A DNA stretch of 32,228 nt, taken from Brachionus koreanus. Lineage: Eukaryota; Rotifera; Eurotatoria; Ploima; Brachionidae. The stretch spans positions 811,158 through 843,385 of the forward strand of contig PJRA01000297.1 in assembly GCA_016987375.1 (NCBI GenBank). Direction: 5' to 3'. Shown piece by piece: positions 11,161 to 23,452 of this stretch. The notes under the pieces were generated by a model. That model was not told where the DNA came from and did not search any database. It saw only the letters and a list, made by a program, of their open reading frames with translations. Each line of letters opens with the position of its first letter. Within the stretch, counting starts at the first letter, position 1. Position numbers and translations under genes: made by a program.

Positions 11161-14100
11161 AAAAAAACAATTTAAAATATTTTTTTTTAAATTCAATTTT
11201 TTTTAACTATTTCATTTTTTCTTAATCCAAAAACGAAAAATCTATTTTATAAATAGGTTTTTTTTTAAAAGAAAACTAATTTAATAATATCCAAATTTTA
11301 GGCTATAAAATAAACCTTAGTACAATTTAACATTAACTTGTACTTGTACTCTTTAAATTAAATTGTACTAAACAAAAATTTTTTTTATCTCAAAAAAATA
11401 AATTAAGTTAATTGAATAATTATTTTCAAAAATTAAAATAAATTTTTTTCCGCGAATTTAGTTTGAAAACTGCAATGTTTTTTTATATTTTTTAAAAAAA
11501 AATTCACAAAAATAAAGATTAATACTTAATAATGAATACACAAAATAAAACACGTGAATAAATTTATTTTACTAAAAACAATACAAGACTAACTGTACCA
11601 GAAGAGGTAAATTTTTTTTATAAATGCAACTACACATAATTAAGAACATTTAAAATCTTCGGAGTCTGTTAGGTTGAAGCAGAATAGCTCGCTGAACTCA
11701 ATTCATGCTCTTTCTAATTTTTTTAGCTGTTGAGTGAATTTGAAACTGATTGTATAAAGGGTTTTATTACTTTAACTTGAATGTCTTTGAAATTTTTTTT
11801 AGACTAATTAATTCTTGTATGAGTTGTGGGGGACTGGGCAGTATTATTTTGACGGGTTTTTTATTGAATAACTAAAAGAAGACTTAACAAGGACATCCTG
11901 AGTATTATTTGTCAAACTAGCAGCTGCTTAATCCAAGAACTTGCTTCATTCAAGAGTTGAGAGTAGAGTGAAAGTGATCTTCGTTTTTGTTTAAGGCGTT
12001 TCTGAACTCATTTCAATTAATTTTAATATTTTCTTTTTTTGGTATTGACCATCACAAGAAAAGGTTGAAATTGTTGAATAATGGTCACTTATGGAAGCAT
12101 TTCACAACTCCAACTCATGAAAATATTTTAACATGTTTGAAGAACATATTGTTAAATCATAAATGTTTCACTACGCTTATAAGTTGAATTATCGGTATTG
12201 ATTGTGTAAGGATTTCATTTTTCAATAATTTCACGAAGGTTTTCTCAATTCTGATTGTTAGCTTTGCAAAACCAGTTTTTTTGCTCCATTTAAATTTCCC
12301 ATCATTATTAAATTGAGAGAGATTAAAGACTAGTTTATTCAGATTGTCAACAAAAATCTTTTCGCTTATTCCAAAATGATGCAATTTTGGATGATTATTG
12401 GCAAGAAAATATCTACTTTTTTTAACTTGAAGGCAAAAATATTCTTTGAAAAGACTGAAGATGTGTTTTTATTAAGTTTTGATAAAGGAGCTGATTTAAA
12501 AAAAAAAAAACTTTAACTGATTTAAACAAAAGGCGAAATCAGATAGGAAAAATAATTACAGAGTCTGGAATATAATATAAAAAAATTGCAATTATTACTC
12601 GGTCGAAGCTGTGTTCCCATTTTTTGATAAAAAGGGTATAAACATGCGCTCCGTATTGCAGAGATCTTTTTAAAATTAGCAATTGAATAAGAAATTTTAT
12701 AGATTAAAAATTAACAAGTCATTTTTTTATAATTCCGTCATTAATCAAGTCGATAGAAATAAAGCCAATGGATTTGGTTAACAAATAATTTTTTGACATA
12801 AAAGAAGCATCAACATTTGCATGAAAAATTAATAAAAATGAAAAATAATATTGAAAAATAAATTGTGATTTTTAACTAAAACTTGTATTTTTCAGATTCA
12901 CATTGAAATGTTCAATTTGATTTTAAAAATTTAGATTAATATGTTGTTATAAACAAAATAAAACTTATATTATTAAATTTTTAATGAGATTTCTTTTCAA
13001 TATTCAGATGACAATTTGTTAGAGTGGTGTTCAAATATTTGGTATTTGCTTTCAAAGCTATGGAAAATTCTGTGATCATTTTAAGCATGCATAATTTTGT
13101 ACAATAGTCTAACATGGTCAAAAATTTTTTAATATTTTTTTTAGAAAAAAAAAGTATTTTAACACCTTTTTTACAACAACTTTTAAGCATGGATACTTAA
13201 ACTTTGTTATAAAATTCAGGTATCAAATAAATCTTAAAATTAAAATAGTATTATTTATTACATAATCATGGAATAATAACGCTTTATTTAAACAAGCATG
13301 TGTAAAAGTCAAGTTTTCTTTGTTACTAATATCAATTAGCTATTTCGTAGACACAAACTTATGATGGGCATAAAATTAAATAAACATAAATTATTACTTT
13401 TAAATGAGAATAGCAAATAAACGAGAATAATAAGAATGGAGAGTAGATTTGAATAGAAAAAAAAGTGTTTAGAATAACTGGAGGGGTGAGCCAAGAGCAG
13501 AAGAAGCGGGCATGCATAATGAAGTTCATAATAAGAAAAGTACGACACTCGCATTAGCTCATAGTGAATTCAGAAAGCAATGAAACCGAAGCCAACAATT
13601 ATATTATGATAGCCATATTTTCTTTCCATCATATTCAAAACATAAGTGTTTTTTTTTTAGTTCACAATCCGTTTCGACTGGTTCTTAAAAAGCAAAATCC
13701 TCAACTAATTATGATTCTAAATTTCCAAAAAAATAAAAAAAAGAAAATTAAAAAAACTAGTGTTCGAAAATTGTTCATAAATTGTATATATTGTCTTGGC
13801 AAAAAAAAACATAATTTACTATGTCTTATTTTTATTCGTTTCATATACCTCTTTTCAATTTTTTTTATTTTGCATTTAATAATTTCGAATGTCGAAATTA
13901 CAATTAACGCATCGGTCCAATTTCTCATTTATCATTACCTTCTCAAAGGTGATTCTGATTACGAATACTTTTACCTAGTCTTACCTTGTTCTAATTTTAA
14001 TTTTTTCTCTCTCAATCGTTTAATTAGCTACCTATGCTTTACCTTCTAACTAATTAGTCGATATAGAGAATTAATTATCTACGTTTATCGATACGACTCA

Positions 14101-14194
14101 ATCCCAATCCACCTTTTTGTTTTCATATGTCATGTGACTTTTCGGTCTTTAGATAAAAAAGAGATTTAAAGTAAACAGAGAGAATTGATAAGAA
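11161..14194. other. Gene-free AT-rich stretch upstream of SMARCC
   Basis: Nothing is supported as a gene in this 3-kb interval. Open frames here (such as 13564-14049 on the plus strand) encode Phe/Ile/Lys/Asn-rich sequence with no family resemblance. A minus-strand piece at about 12157-12384 faintly resembles a Tc1-type DNA-binding region but is not strong enough to call. The SMARCC promoter should lie in the last few hundred bases, where several ttaatta motifs occur. Confidence 0.45.
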
Positions 14195-17100
14195 ATGATG
14201 ATAACTTCAACGACGAACTCGTCTGCGTCGTCCTCATTATCAAATCAATTAAATCAAACTAACCAAATGCTTAGCCAGCAATTTAACAGCAGCAAAAGTC
14301 TCGACCATAATCTCATTAGCACATCCACTACACTCCAGCAGTTTGACACTATTAGAAAATGGCTGTCCAAAAATCACAAAAAAGTAGCTCATTTTAAATT
14401 TTTTTTTATTTCTAAATTATTTTAATTTTAGCTGTTCGAAAATGAGCCGCCTTCGAACAAAGTATTGTCTCAATTTCTTTGCCAATTCTTCCAATACCAA
14501 GAAGAACTCTTGGGAAAAAATTCTAATTTAAATGTACCGAGTGTCACTCGACTTCCAGTAAGTTGTATTCATTTTTTCCTTATTTTTTTTTTCTATCGAG
14601 GTGAAATTTAAAAAAAAAATTAATTTTTAGCTCAAATTTTAAATGATTGTCTTAAGGATAATTTAACCTCCGGAAAAAAAAAATTTTTTTTGGGTCACCG
14701 GGTAAACAAAAAATTAAACTTCAACAAAAAAATTTCAAACTTGATTTTATTTCAAAATAAGATAATTTATAGCGTTGAACTGTAGTCTAAGAAAAAAGGC
14801 AAAAATTAAATTCATTTCTCTCTGAACAGTTTTTATTTAAATGTAAAATTTGCCTTTCTTCGATCAGTGAAGTTTAAATTTAAGCTTAACTCAAGAAATA
14901 ACTAAGTTCAATGATTCAAATATTTTTGTTTTTGTTGTTGATTAAATTAATTTTATTCTTTAATTATTACATGATTTTAAAATTTTGAATTAAAATCAAA
15001 AATTGATTTAAAGTATCCAACAGAACCGAACTTGGAGTTTACCTTATTTCTTAGATTAGTTGACAAAAGGTTTACGTTTATTCAAATTTTGATGCTGATT
15101 ATTTTTTTCCTTTCTGAATAGTTAAAAAAACCGGGTAACAACAAAAAAAAAAGTTTTCTTTTTTAAAATGAGTCTCACTTTGATAGAAAAAAAATTAAAT
15201 TTTTTTTATCAAGGTCTTTTATTTTCCCTCCACAGACAAAATTAATTTTTATTAACAAAAAATTTTGTTTTATGACTTTTTTCTTTAATTTGGCGATATT
15301 ATGAAATTAAAATTAAAAAAAAAAACAAAAATTCTTCCTATTTTGATAAATTAAAATTTACTAAAATAAAATATTTAAAAAAAATTACTGTATAAAGAGC
15401 GCAGCAGTATTTTTTGCACCTTTTATACTTAAAAGACAAAAATAAAGCATCATTGATATTTTTTAATAGACTTGATTTCTTTTTAAAAAAAAAGAAAGTA
15501 AAAATTTAATTTTAGAAAAACTATGAAACTGTGCTGCAATTTTTTTGTTACAGTATTTTTTAATCTATCAAAATAGGAAGAATTTTATTTTCAAATTTAT
15601 GCAAATATTTATATTTAATGTGTAGCTAAACATGTTTAATCATAGCCAAGTATTGCGCACTATTGTGGTTGATATAATAAAATATTTGCGGATATAAAAA
15701 CTAAATTTAAAAAAGAAATTATTCTATGATAAAAAATTTTATCAAAAATACTTTTAAAATGCCTTTTTTTTTTTAAAATTGAATTTAGCAAGAAAAAAAT
15801 TAAAAATTAAATTAATTTTTTGTTTTAGTTTGAAATACTGATTGATTTTCAGCCTGGCGGAGCATTGTGTCACTTGTTCTATGAAATTTTCAAATACAAA
15901 CACGAACAAAAAATGTAAGCTTAATTGAATGAAGAATTTTTTGCTAAAAAATAACTTTATTTTCTCAAGTCCAAAATTAGATTTGAGCCTATTTGGCAAA
16001 AAAAACCAAATAATAGATCTGTTCTCGCAAATCGAAGCATGTCTGATTGAAAACAGCCGTCTTCTATTTCCGACGTGCTACTTCAAGTCGGAGTTGTTCG
16101 AGTCGGCCGAGCAAAAACAGCTACTAGATCGCTTGCACGAAATAGTGCGCAAGCACAAGGGCCAAATAGCCGAACAAATCGAAGACGCGGACCATGTCAT
16201 ATACCCACCAGTATTGGACGACATATCCGATCCGACAAACAACAATGACCACTGGATCCGAGTGGTGCGCAAAAGGGGCAAAGAGGCCATTTTGGTCCAT
16301 AAGCTGTTCACGCCTGATTCGCACGACGAATGGTTCAACTTGGACATTGACGAAGACTCGGATCTAAACGATTCGAGCGGCAGTGGTGGCGGCGAAGTGT
16401 GGGAAATCAGCGCCAATTGGTTGCTCGACACCGAGTTGTACAACGAATGGATGAATCAGGAGGACTATGAAGTAGATGCCGAACTGTGCCGATCGGGAAA
16501 GTGCAGCCTTAAAAAGCCAACCAAAAATCGCAAGACAATGAGCGAATTGCTCAAGCGCGTCAAAACAATGCACCGCTCTCCGTCTCCAGGTCCACCTCAG
16601 AACAAAAAAATGAAAACAAACAATTCAAATCGAAAGCGAAAACACGACGACGAAAGCGACGATCTAACCAAGCACATGGAGGCGCCCACACCTCAGCCTA
16701 TTGTCGAAGATGTTCCAATACCCAAGAATGTAAATCTAAAGAAAGAAGCCGACTATCAGCCATACCGCAACGGCACTCTAATTGACATGGACGAAGATCA
16801 GTCGCAGAACAACGAGGAAAACAAGGATCCAAACGGACTGAGCACACAGAGTGTGTCAAATGGCTCGAATATTCCATTTAACAACACAACTAACCATCAT
16901 TTAAACGGCGATCAAATGAAACAAGAGATTCAGAGTGAAGCGTGCGAGCAAACACATCACATAATTGTGCCCTCGTACTCGTCCTGGTTCGACTATTCGT
17001 GCATACACGAAATCGAAAAGAGAGCATTGCCAGAATTTTTTAACCAAAAAAACAAGTCTAAAACGCCTGAAATTTATATTGGCTATAGGAATTTTATGAT

Positions 17101-20100
17101 TGACACATACAGACTTAATCCTGGCGAATATTTGTCTGCCACTGCTTGCCGACGCAATTTGCCCGGGGACGTGTGTGCTATTATGAGAGTGCACGCGTTT
17201 TTGGAGCAATGGGGCCTTATAAACTATCAGGTTGATTACGAAGCCCGGGCTCAGCCGTTGGGACCGCCATGCACATCCCACTTTACTGTTCTGGCCGAGA
17301 CGCCGTCGGGCCTAGCGCCCATTACTGGACCCAAACCGACCACTTCGCAGAGCTCTAAATTAATTGACTTTAAAAAAAAGGAAATAAATCAAGAAAATTT
17401 AACTATGGAAAATTTGGAAAATAATTTGAACATTACAAAAGAGCAAAAAAAAGCAAAATCAGGTCTGATGCGCTCCAGTGAATGGTCCGACTCGGAGCTA
17501 TTGCTATTGTTAGAAGGCCTAGAGTTGCACAAAGACGATTGGAATAAAGTAAGCGAACATGTGGGCACCAGGACACAAGAAGAATGCATAATGAAATTTT
17601 TGCAATTGCCAATTGAAGACCCGTATTTGGAAAGTCCGGGATCGCATCTAGGCCCACTGGCCTATCAGCCAATACCGTTTAGTCAGGCGGGCAATCCGAT
17701 CATGTCAACTGTTGCATTTTTGGCCTCTGTCGTTGATCCCCGGGTGGCCAGTGCGGCTGCCAAGGCGGCCATCGCCGAATTTACCAAAATGAAAGATGAG
17801 GTTCCGCCAAGCACTGTCGACCAGCATGTCAATAGTGTTCTGCAGGCGAAAAAAGATGGCAAGCCAATCGACTCGGACTACAATATCGAACAAACTGGCG
17901 TAGCTATTGTCAAAGAGGACAAGGACAAGGAGAATGAAGCCGAAGCCGAAGAGAACAAAGACAAAGAAAGCATGGAGGTGGACGAGGCTAAGCAAAAATC
18001 GGTCAAAAGTGAAGACGAAGAAAAAAGTCAAGAAAATAATACTGTTACAATGACTACGACTACCACTACTACCACAACCACTACGACTGTGAGTGCGTCG
18101 ATCAGCGATTCCGAGTTAAAGAGTGCGGCAGCAGCTGCTCTGGCAGCGGCAGCTGTCAAAGCCAAGCAATTGGCTATGAACGAAGAAAAAAAAATAAAAA
18201 GCACTGTGGCCTTGTTAGTCGAAACTCAACTGAAAAAATTGGAAATTAAACTTAAACATTTTGAGGAGCTTGAGGCTATCATGGACAGAGAAAGAGAAAA
18301 TTTAGAATTGCAAAGACAACAATTAATTCAGGAGAGACAACAATTTCACTTGGATCAATTGAAAGCGGCTGAACAACGACAACGAAGTCAAGCTGTTCAA
18401 CAGTTGATTAACGATGGAAAATTAAACATTCCACAAATAAATATTATACAAAATTCGGCTAGTTCGTCAAGCTTGGCGTCTAGTTCGTCAGTTCAGCAGG
18501 CAGTTTCGTCTCCGAATCCGTCGGTTGTAAATCGTCCGCCATCTGTTCACAACGATCAAAACAGATCGGCAACGCCTCATGTTCAACACCAGATGCAGCA
18601 GCCCATTTCACAGCCACAGCATCAGCAACAGGTTCAACAAATGCCTCATCAGGTTCAAGGACAGCAACAGCAGCAAGTTCCGCCCATGGCTTCTCAACAA
18701 GTTCAAATGCCGCCTCATCAACAACATCAACAACAGCAGCAGCAGCCCATCCCACCACAAATGCCACAGCAACAACAACAACAGCCCATCCCACCACAAA
18801 TGCCACAGCAACAACAACAACAGCCGCCAATGCCTCCACAGATTCAACAACAACAGCAGCAGCAGCCTATGCCGCACCAACAACAACAGCCACCAATGCC
18901 TCCACAGGTTCAACAACAGCAACAGCCAATGCCGCAGCAACAAATTCCGCCACACCAACAACAACAACAGCCACCAATGCCTCCACAGGTTCAACAACAG
19001 CAACAGCCAATGCCGCAGCAACAAATTCCGCCACAGCAGCAGCAACAACAGCAAATGCCCTCTCAACAACAATTGATGCAGCAACAACAACAAATGCCAC
19101 AACCTTCAATGATGCAACAGCATCAAATGCCACAAATGCAACAGGAACAACTTCAAAATGGTAAGTAGATATTTTGATTTAATTTTACTAATAAAAACTA
19201 TGCTTTCTTTTTTTTAAAAAAAAAAAAACACTTTTAAAATGTGTTCGCACTTTAACAATCCTATTATCTTAGGCATAAAAAATATTGATGAATCGATTGA
19301 TTTATTATTAGTTTTTTTTTTTTGTATCTTTAACTTGTATTAGTTTATTTATTTAACTTTTATTATTATTTTTTTTATAATTAACTGCTTTTAAATCAGC
19401 AATCGTGTTTAAGAAATTTTGAGTATTCAATTCACAAATCGAAAATTAAAAAATTTTAATTTAAAATAAAAGCAACAGAGCAAAAATTAAGACTTTGATT
19501 TTTTTAAGCAGGTCACTCTTAAACGCGATTGGCATAGCTTTAATTTTGCACGTACATTTTTTTTTTTTAATTATAAAATCAATGACAGCATACTGGTCTA
19601 AAAAATTGATGAGTTTTGTTTTGTTTGTCTTTTAATATGTTCGGTGTTTTAAAAAAATAAAATAAAAAAAAACAAAGAAAAAAAAAAGATAGCTGTAAAA
19701 TCATTGTAATGCATGTTTAAATTTATTTTTTTGTTTTGAAAATTAATGTTATATGTTGTTTTATTTTATTATTTTCTCTTAAATGTTGTTTATGTATTAT
19801 TTCAATCGAATTACATCAATATTTTATGTACAATCAATAGTTCCATTTTAATCTCAATGCAGCTATTTATAATTTTAATCTCCTTCCAGATGCATCCAAA
19901 GCGACGCAGTCTCATCAAATGCCACAGCAACAGCCACAGCAGCCAGCATTTGTGAACAAGCAATTAAGCTCCCACCAAGCACCTTCGCCGGCACAATCGC
20001 CATCTAGCCAAGCTCAACAGCCTCAGCCTCAGCCTCAGCTGGCGGCTCAGCAGTCTCAAATGGCACAACAGATGTCTGTGCCAATGGCAGGGCAAATGCC

Positions 20101-20479
20101 ACCCCAAGTGCCAGGTCAGCCCATGATGATGATGCATCCACAATACCAAAATCAAATGTACATGCAACCTCAAGGACACATGTACCAAATGCCCCCTCAA
20201 CAGGCCATGATGATGCCGCCGCACATGCAAATGGCTCAGCCGCCCATGCAGCAACCCGGTGCCCCTCAAGGACCCCCACAGCCGGTACCGCATCAGCCTC
20301 CTCCAGCTCCTCCTAGTCAAGAACCTAATCAGGTTAACAATACTCAACAACAACCGGTTCAACAGCAGCAACAGCAGTCAAAGCCACAGCAACAACAACA
20401 ACAACAAACAGAGTCTTCTGGTCAATCGAATCAACCTGTTGCGACAAATCACTCAGCTCCATCGATGGATACATCTTAA
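14195..20479 (+). CDS. SMARCC: SWI/SNF (BAF) complex subunit SMARCC (BAF155/BAF170, Moira)
   Basis: This is the core scaffold subunit of SWI/SNF chromatin remodellers, acting in the nucleus. Five exons (14195-14383, 14432-14557, 15829-15914, 15970-19160, 19890-20479) join in frame to give 1393 residues. Introns are 48, 1271, 55 and 729 nt with GT..AG ends. The N-terminal module has IRKWLSKNHKK and PGGALCHLFYEIFKYKHEQ, then a chromo-like stretch ending NWLLDTELYNEWMNQEDYEV. The SWIRM domain is at about 460-555 (THHIIVPSYSSWFDY to FLEQWGLINYQVD). The SANT domain is at about 635-690 (SEWSDSELLLLLEGLE, DDWNKVSEHVGTRTQEEC). The conserved AFLASVVDPRVASAAAKAA block follows. A coiled coil is at about 880-940 (VALLVETQLKKLEIKLKHFE). 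The last 450 or so residues are Gln/Pro/Met-rich. There is also a run of 14 Thr before the Ala-rich block. An in-frame stop 6 nt upstream supports the start. Vertebrates have two paralogues; this cannot be assigned to either one. Confidence 0.97.
15328..15586. repeat. Foldback repeat in SMARCC intron 2
   Basis: aaattcttcctattttgata (from 15328) is matched in reverse complement by tatcaaaataggaagaattt (about 15566-15585). Weaker inner pairing brings the actgta...gcagca part of the left half against tgctgc...tacagt in the right half. The whole unit is about 260 bp and lies in the longest SMARCC intron. It is probably a worn foldback or MITE-type insertion. Confidence 0.65.
18743..18821 (+). repeat. 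39-bp tandem duplication in the SMARCC Gln-rich region
   Basis: The 39-bp unit starting cagcccatcccaccacaa is present twice in tandem (from 18743 and from 18782), encoding 13 residues repeated in frame (QPIPPQMPQQQQQ). This points to recent in-frame expansion within the coding tail. Confidence 0.8.
18891..19036 (+). repeat. 81-bp period duplication in the SMARCC Gln-rich region
   Basis: About 65 bp beginning ccaccaatgcctccacaggt recurs 81 bp later (18891 and 18972), nearly identical at the nucleotide level. It encodes a repeated PPMPPQVQQQQQPMPQQQIP block in frame. Copy number may vary between individuals or be collapsed in assembly. Confidence 0.8.
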
Positions 20480-20668
20480 AATCTTAATTTCTATTCAAAA
20501 AAAAAATATTATTTTGTAAATTTTTTTTTTAAATTTAGTCTCTTTTATGTATAATTTTTGAGGACTGTGACACCTTCTTTGTTTTAGTCTTTTCGAGTGT
20601 CGAGAAGACTTTAAAAATGAATACAAAATAAGAAACTATGTGTAAAAAAATATTAATTTTTAATTTTA

Positions 20669-20674
20669 AATAAA
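20669..20674 (+). promoter_or_regulatory. Candidate SMARCC poly(A) signal
   Basis: AATAAA lies about 190 nt after the SMARCC stop codon and about 200 nt before the ZEB-like gene. Confidence 0.4.
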
Positions 20675-20876
20675 AAATTTTATTTCAAAATATTAGCCAA
20701 ATTTCTCAAGTTTTAGAGCACCGATCATCGATCTCTTTATATATAAACAAATAGGGCTTACTAACAACTATTTAACAGCTTTTAATAATTTGCACTTTAT
20801 CTTGCTTCAAACTAACAACAATAGCAACAACAAAATAAGAGCTATTTTTAAATGATATTCAGTTGAGCAGGTGTAC

Positions 20877-21706
20877 ATGTTTCCCCCAGGCGTTGACCAA
20901 TTCATTTTGGGCGAATCTTACAATAATCAAGTGTATCCAGATGTTCGCATTCAGGTTCATCAAATAAAAACCCAGCCATTTGAAGTCTATGATAATCAGT
21001 TATGTTTACAAGAAGCAAAGCCAATACTGCTGAATACCCAGATGATACCGAACAATCAAGCTGTCTTGTTGTCCCAAGCAAATGTTCTCAATTGTCCTAT
21101 CAATTCGCCTTATCCACTGCCACTTGGTAAAAAATCAACTTCGCCAGTTTCGTCCAATTTCAGCTCTTCATCAAACTCAAGCTCTCCGAATCGAACAAAC
21201 TCCATTCATGAATCTCAACCACCACAAGTAATGATTAATTATCCAAGCTATCAGGACGACTTTAATCAAATTTATCCCGAACAACAATTTGCAATTAATT
21301 CTCAAATAAATCAAAATGTTATTCAATCGCCTTCAGTTAGCAATTATCCAAGTAAAAATGAAAAAACTGAGGTATCACATCCGGCACCGTCTCATGGCAG
21401 ACAAAGAGCCAATGCTTCTTCGAACGACAATAGACCATACACTTGTGGCTATGAGAATTGTGGAAAGTCGTTCAAGCATAAGCATCATTTAAAGGAACAC
21501 GAGAGATTGCACACAGGCGAAAAGCCTTTCCAATGTGACCGATGCTTGAAACGTTTCAGTCATTCAGGTAAAATTAAATTTGAATTTTTAATTTCAAAAA
21601 AATTTTCTATATTTTTTCAGGTTCATACAGCCAGCATATAAATCAAAGAAATAAGTATTGTAAAAATGGAATGGACGATGACCATGGACAAGAAAATATG
21701 AACTAA
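20877..21706 (+). CDS. Small ZEB/zfh-1-like zinc-finger protein
   Basis: This is a predicted nuclear DNA-binding protein in two exons, 20877-21567 and 21621-21706, with a 53-nt GT..AG intron that splits a Gly codon. The joined product is about 258 residues. Residues 1-185 are low complexity (Asn, Gln, Ser, Pro) with no recognised domain. Residues 187-245 hold two adjacent fingers. The first is C2H2 with an unusual C-x4-C spacing (CGYENC), followed by [24 protein letters not shown] linker leads to the second, C2HC type, reading [20 protein letters not shown] and ending NKYC. KHKHHL and RFSHSGSYSQH are signatures of ZEB1/ZEB2/zfh-1 fingers, which bind E-box-type sites. ZEB proteins normally have two finger clusters and a homeodomain; none of these other parts is seen here. 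I chose the first ATG. The frame is open further upstream with a possible 3' splice site (gagcag, ending 20870), so an extra 5' exon is possible. Confidence 0.85.
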
Positions 21707-21862
21707 TTAATAATTGAGTTGAAATTTAGAAAAACAAAATAGAATGCATTTATTTTCTTATTTCTACATAATTTTTATCAATTTTTTTACCAAACAGTAA
21801 TTTTAGTTTCGGTATAGTGAAATTTTTTCTACATTCCTTTTTAAATTGACAAACAGTGCTTT

Positions 21863-21917
21863 ACCAAACAAATGGTTATTATCGTTTTTTTTTAGATAAT
21901 AACCATTTTTATTTGGT
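21863..21917 (+). repeat. Hairpin in the 3' region of the ZEB-like gene
   Basis: aatggttattatc (21871-21883) and gataataaccatt (21895-21907) pair perfectly over 13 bp around an 11-nt loop. Outer accaaac/atttggt sequences extend the stem imperfectly. It lies between the stop codon and the candidate poly(A) signal, so it would be in the 3' UTR. Confidence 0.7.
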
Positions 21918-21953
21918 TCTATAGTATTTTTTAAATTCGAACAAATTTTTGTA

Positions 21954-21959
21954 AATAAA
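21954..21959 (+). promoter_or_regulatory. Candidate poly(A) signal of the ZEB-like gene
   Basis: AATAAA lies about 250 nt downstream of the stop codon and just after the 3'-region hairpin. Confidence 0.35.
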
Positions 21960-22924
21960 ACCAAGAGTTTATGTCAGAAAGAGCTTATTTGAATGAAGTA
22001 CTTGGTTCTTTTGAACAAGTTTATATCGATTAGAACAACTCTTGTATTTTAACTTATACAATATCCATTTATTTTAGCTCTTAATCAAAAAAATTTTCAT
22101 ACAATTGCTTTGAATTTTCTATTTGTAATTTTTAAATAAACAATTTTTTTTTAAGTTTTTTTTTTTAATTATCTGATAAAGTCATCAAATCATTACTAAA
22201 TTCTTCATAGGATATAATAGATAATAATTTGATTGATTAACAACTATTGAGTATTTTTGGGTCTGGAAAATTTTACCATCCACATTTAATTAAATTTAGT
22301 AAAAATGCCCTACTAATTAATTTTAAAAAAAAATTATCATGTTATTTTCTCTAGTTCCTTTTAAATTCCTAAAAAATTGATCGTCAAATCCATGAAAACA
22401 ACTGCCAAAAATGTGGACTTAAAAAGACAAAAAACATAGAATCATACGAAACAAATAAACATAGAAAAAATTAAGCATACTTTATTTTCAAAACTTTTTT
22501 TTCCAAATTTTTTAATTTGATATGTTTCATCCAACATTAGAAAATAGTTGTATTGTTTCACCTTTTATAAGCTTTAAAAAATAGGAAAATAAATAGAAAA
22601 AATTTGGAATTGTTAAATAATTTTGCAGATGAATTAAACCTTGCTCTTCCGGAAACAAATCAGGATTTTTACTGTTATTGAAATTTTACGACAAGAGCCG
22701 TAAAGTTGAACTTGATTATCCTAGACTTTTAAAGGTGAACAAGTTAAACGCAAGATATCAAAACAAGAGCTTGAATATGAAAATAATATTGGGAGATTAG
22801 TAGGTAATTATAGCGGAATTATTCTTGAATGACTTAATGGAATTACCTATATTTTAATGAATTTAAATAAAAAATAATATTTTAAATTTTAATTCAAAAC
22901 ACTTTAAATTAAAAAACTTTAGCA
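21960..22924. other. Gene-free AT-rich stretch
   Basis: No coding or RNA gene was recognised. Slightly G+C-richer patches near 22620-22830 have stops in every frame that I followed. Confidence 0.5.
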
Positions 22925-23150
22925 TCTCTAACAGGAGCTTTGAAGGCAAAATGAAAATAATTTTACATTTTTACATTTTCATATTTTTAGATTTTTTGTG
23001 CAATATTTTAAAAAATTTTTAATTTTTTTTTGTTAAAAAAATATTTTGAGAGAGTTTTTTTAAATTTTCTTAAAAATTGCACAAAAAATCTAAAAATATG
23101 AAAATTTAAAAATTTTAAAAATTTTTATTTTGCCGCTTTTAACAAGCTCA
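22925..23150. repeat. Foldback repeat with a perfect 30-bp stem
   Basis: Positions 22975-23004 and 23076-23105 are exact reverse complements over 30 bp (core agattttttgtgcaat / attgcacaaaaaatct). Imperfect pairing extends outward to gagctttgaaggcaaaat against attttgccgcttttaacaagctc. The loop is about 70 nt. It is probably a foldback or MITE-like copy unrelated in sequence to the one at 7780. Confidence 0.8.
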
Positions 23151-23452
23151 CTCTAGAAAGAGCTTGAAACTCGATTTTTAGCTTTTTTCGTCGGTTTTTT
23201 TGTTTAACTATGTAAATTTAGCCTAAACATGACCTTTTTAATAATTTTTTCATTTCAATATTACATTCAACTCTTAATGAAAGTGCATTTTTTACAATTC
23301 TTCAAACTTTTACGATCGATTTTACTTGTTAAAATTCTTTCAAAAGGAAGATCGTCACCTATCTTTATTAGTAAAAGAACAAACTTTAATAAAATAAAGA
23401 GATAAGCGAAAGAAAAATTAATTTCATGCATAAATTAAAATTTGATTTTGTG

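Noticed and set aside
12157..12384. Minus-strand frame with KWSKKTGFAKLTIRIEKTF
   Set aside because: It faintly resembles a Tc1-type DNA-binding region, but no catalytic-domain blocks follow, so the call would rest on too few residues.
13564..14049. Plus-strand open frame of about 160 codons
   Set aside because: Composition is Phe/Ile/Lys/Asn-rich as expected from random AT-rich DNA, it has no ATG at its start, and it resembles no family that I know.
18480..19133. Several minus-strand and shifted plus-strand frames rich in Leu, Val/Ala or Asn/Ser
   Set aside because: They are shadows of the CAG/CAA-repeat Gln-rich tail of SMARCC.
19161..19168. SMARCC ending at the in-frame stop after QLQNGK
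   Set aside because: The codons after 19160 are a strong donor (gtaagt), and a matching acceptor at 19889 restores a further 196 codons of the same Gln/Met/Pro-rich style. Retained only as a possible isoform.
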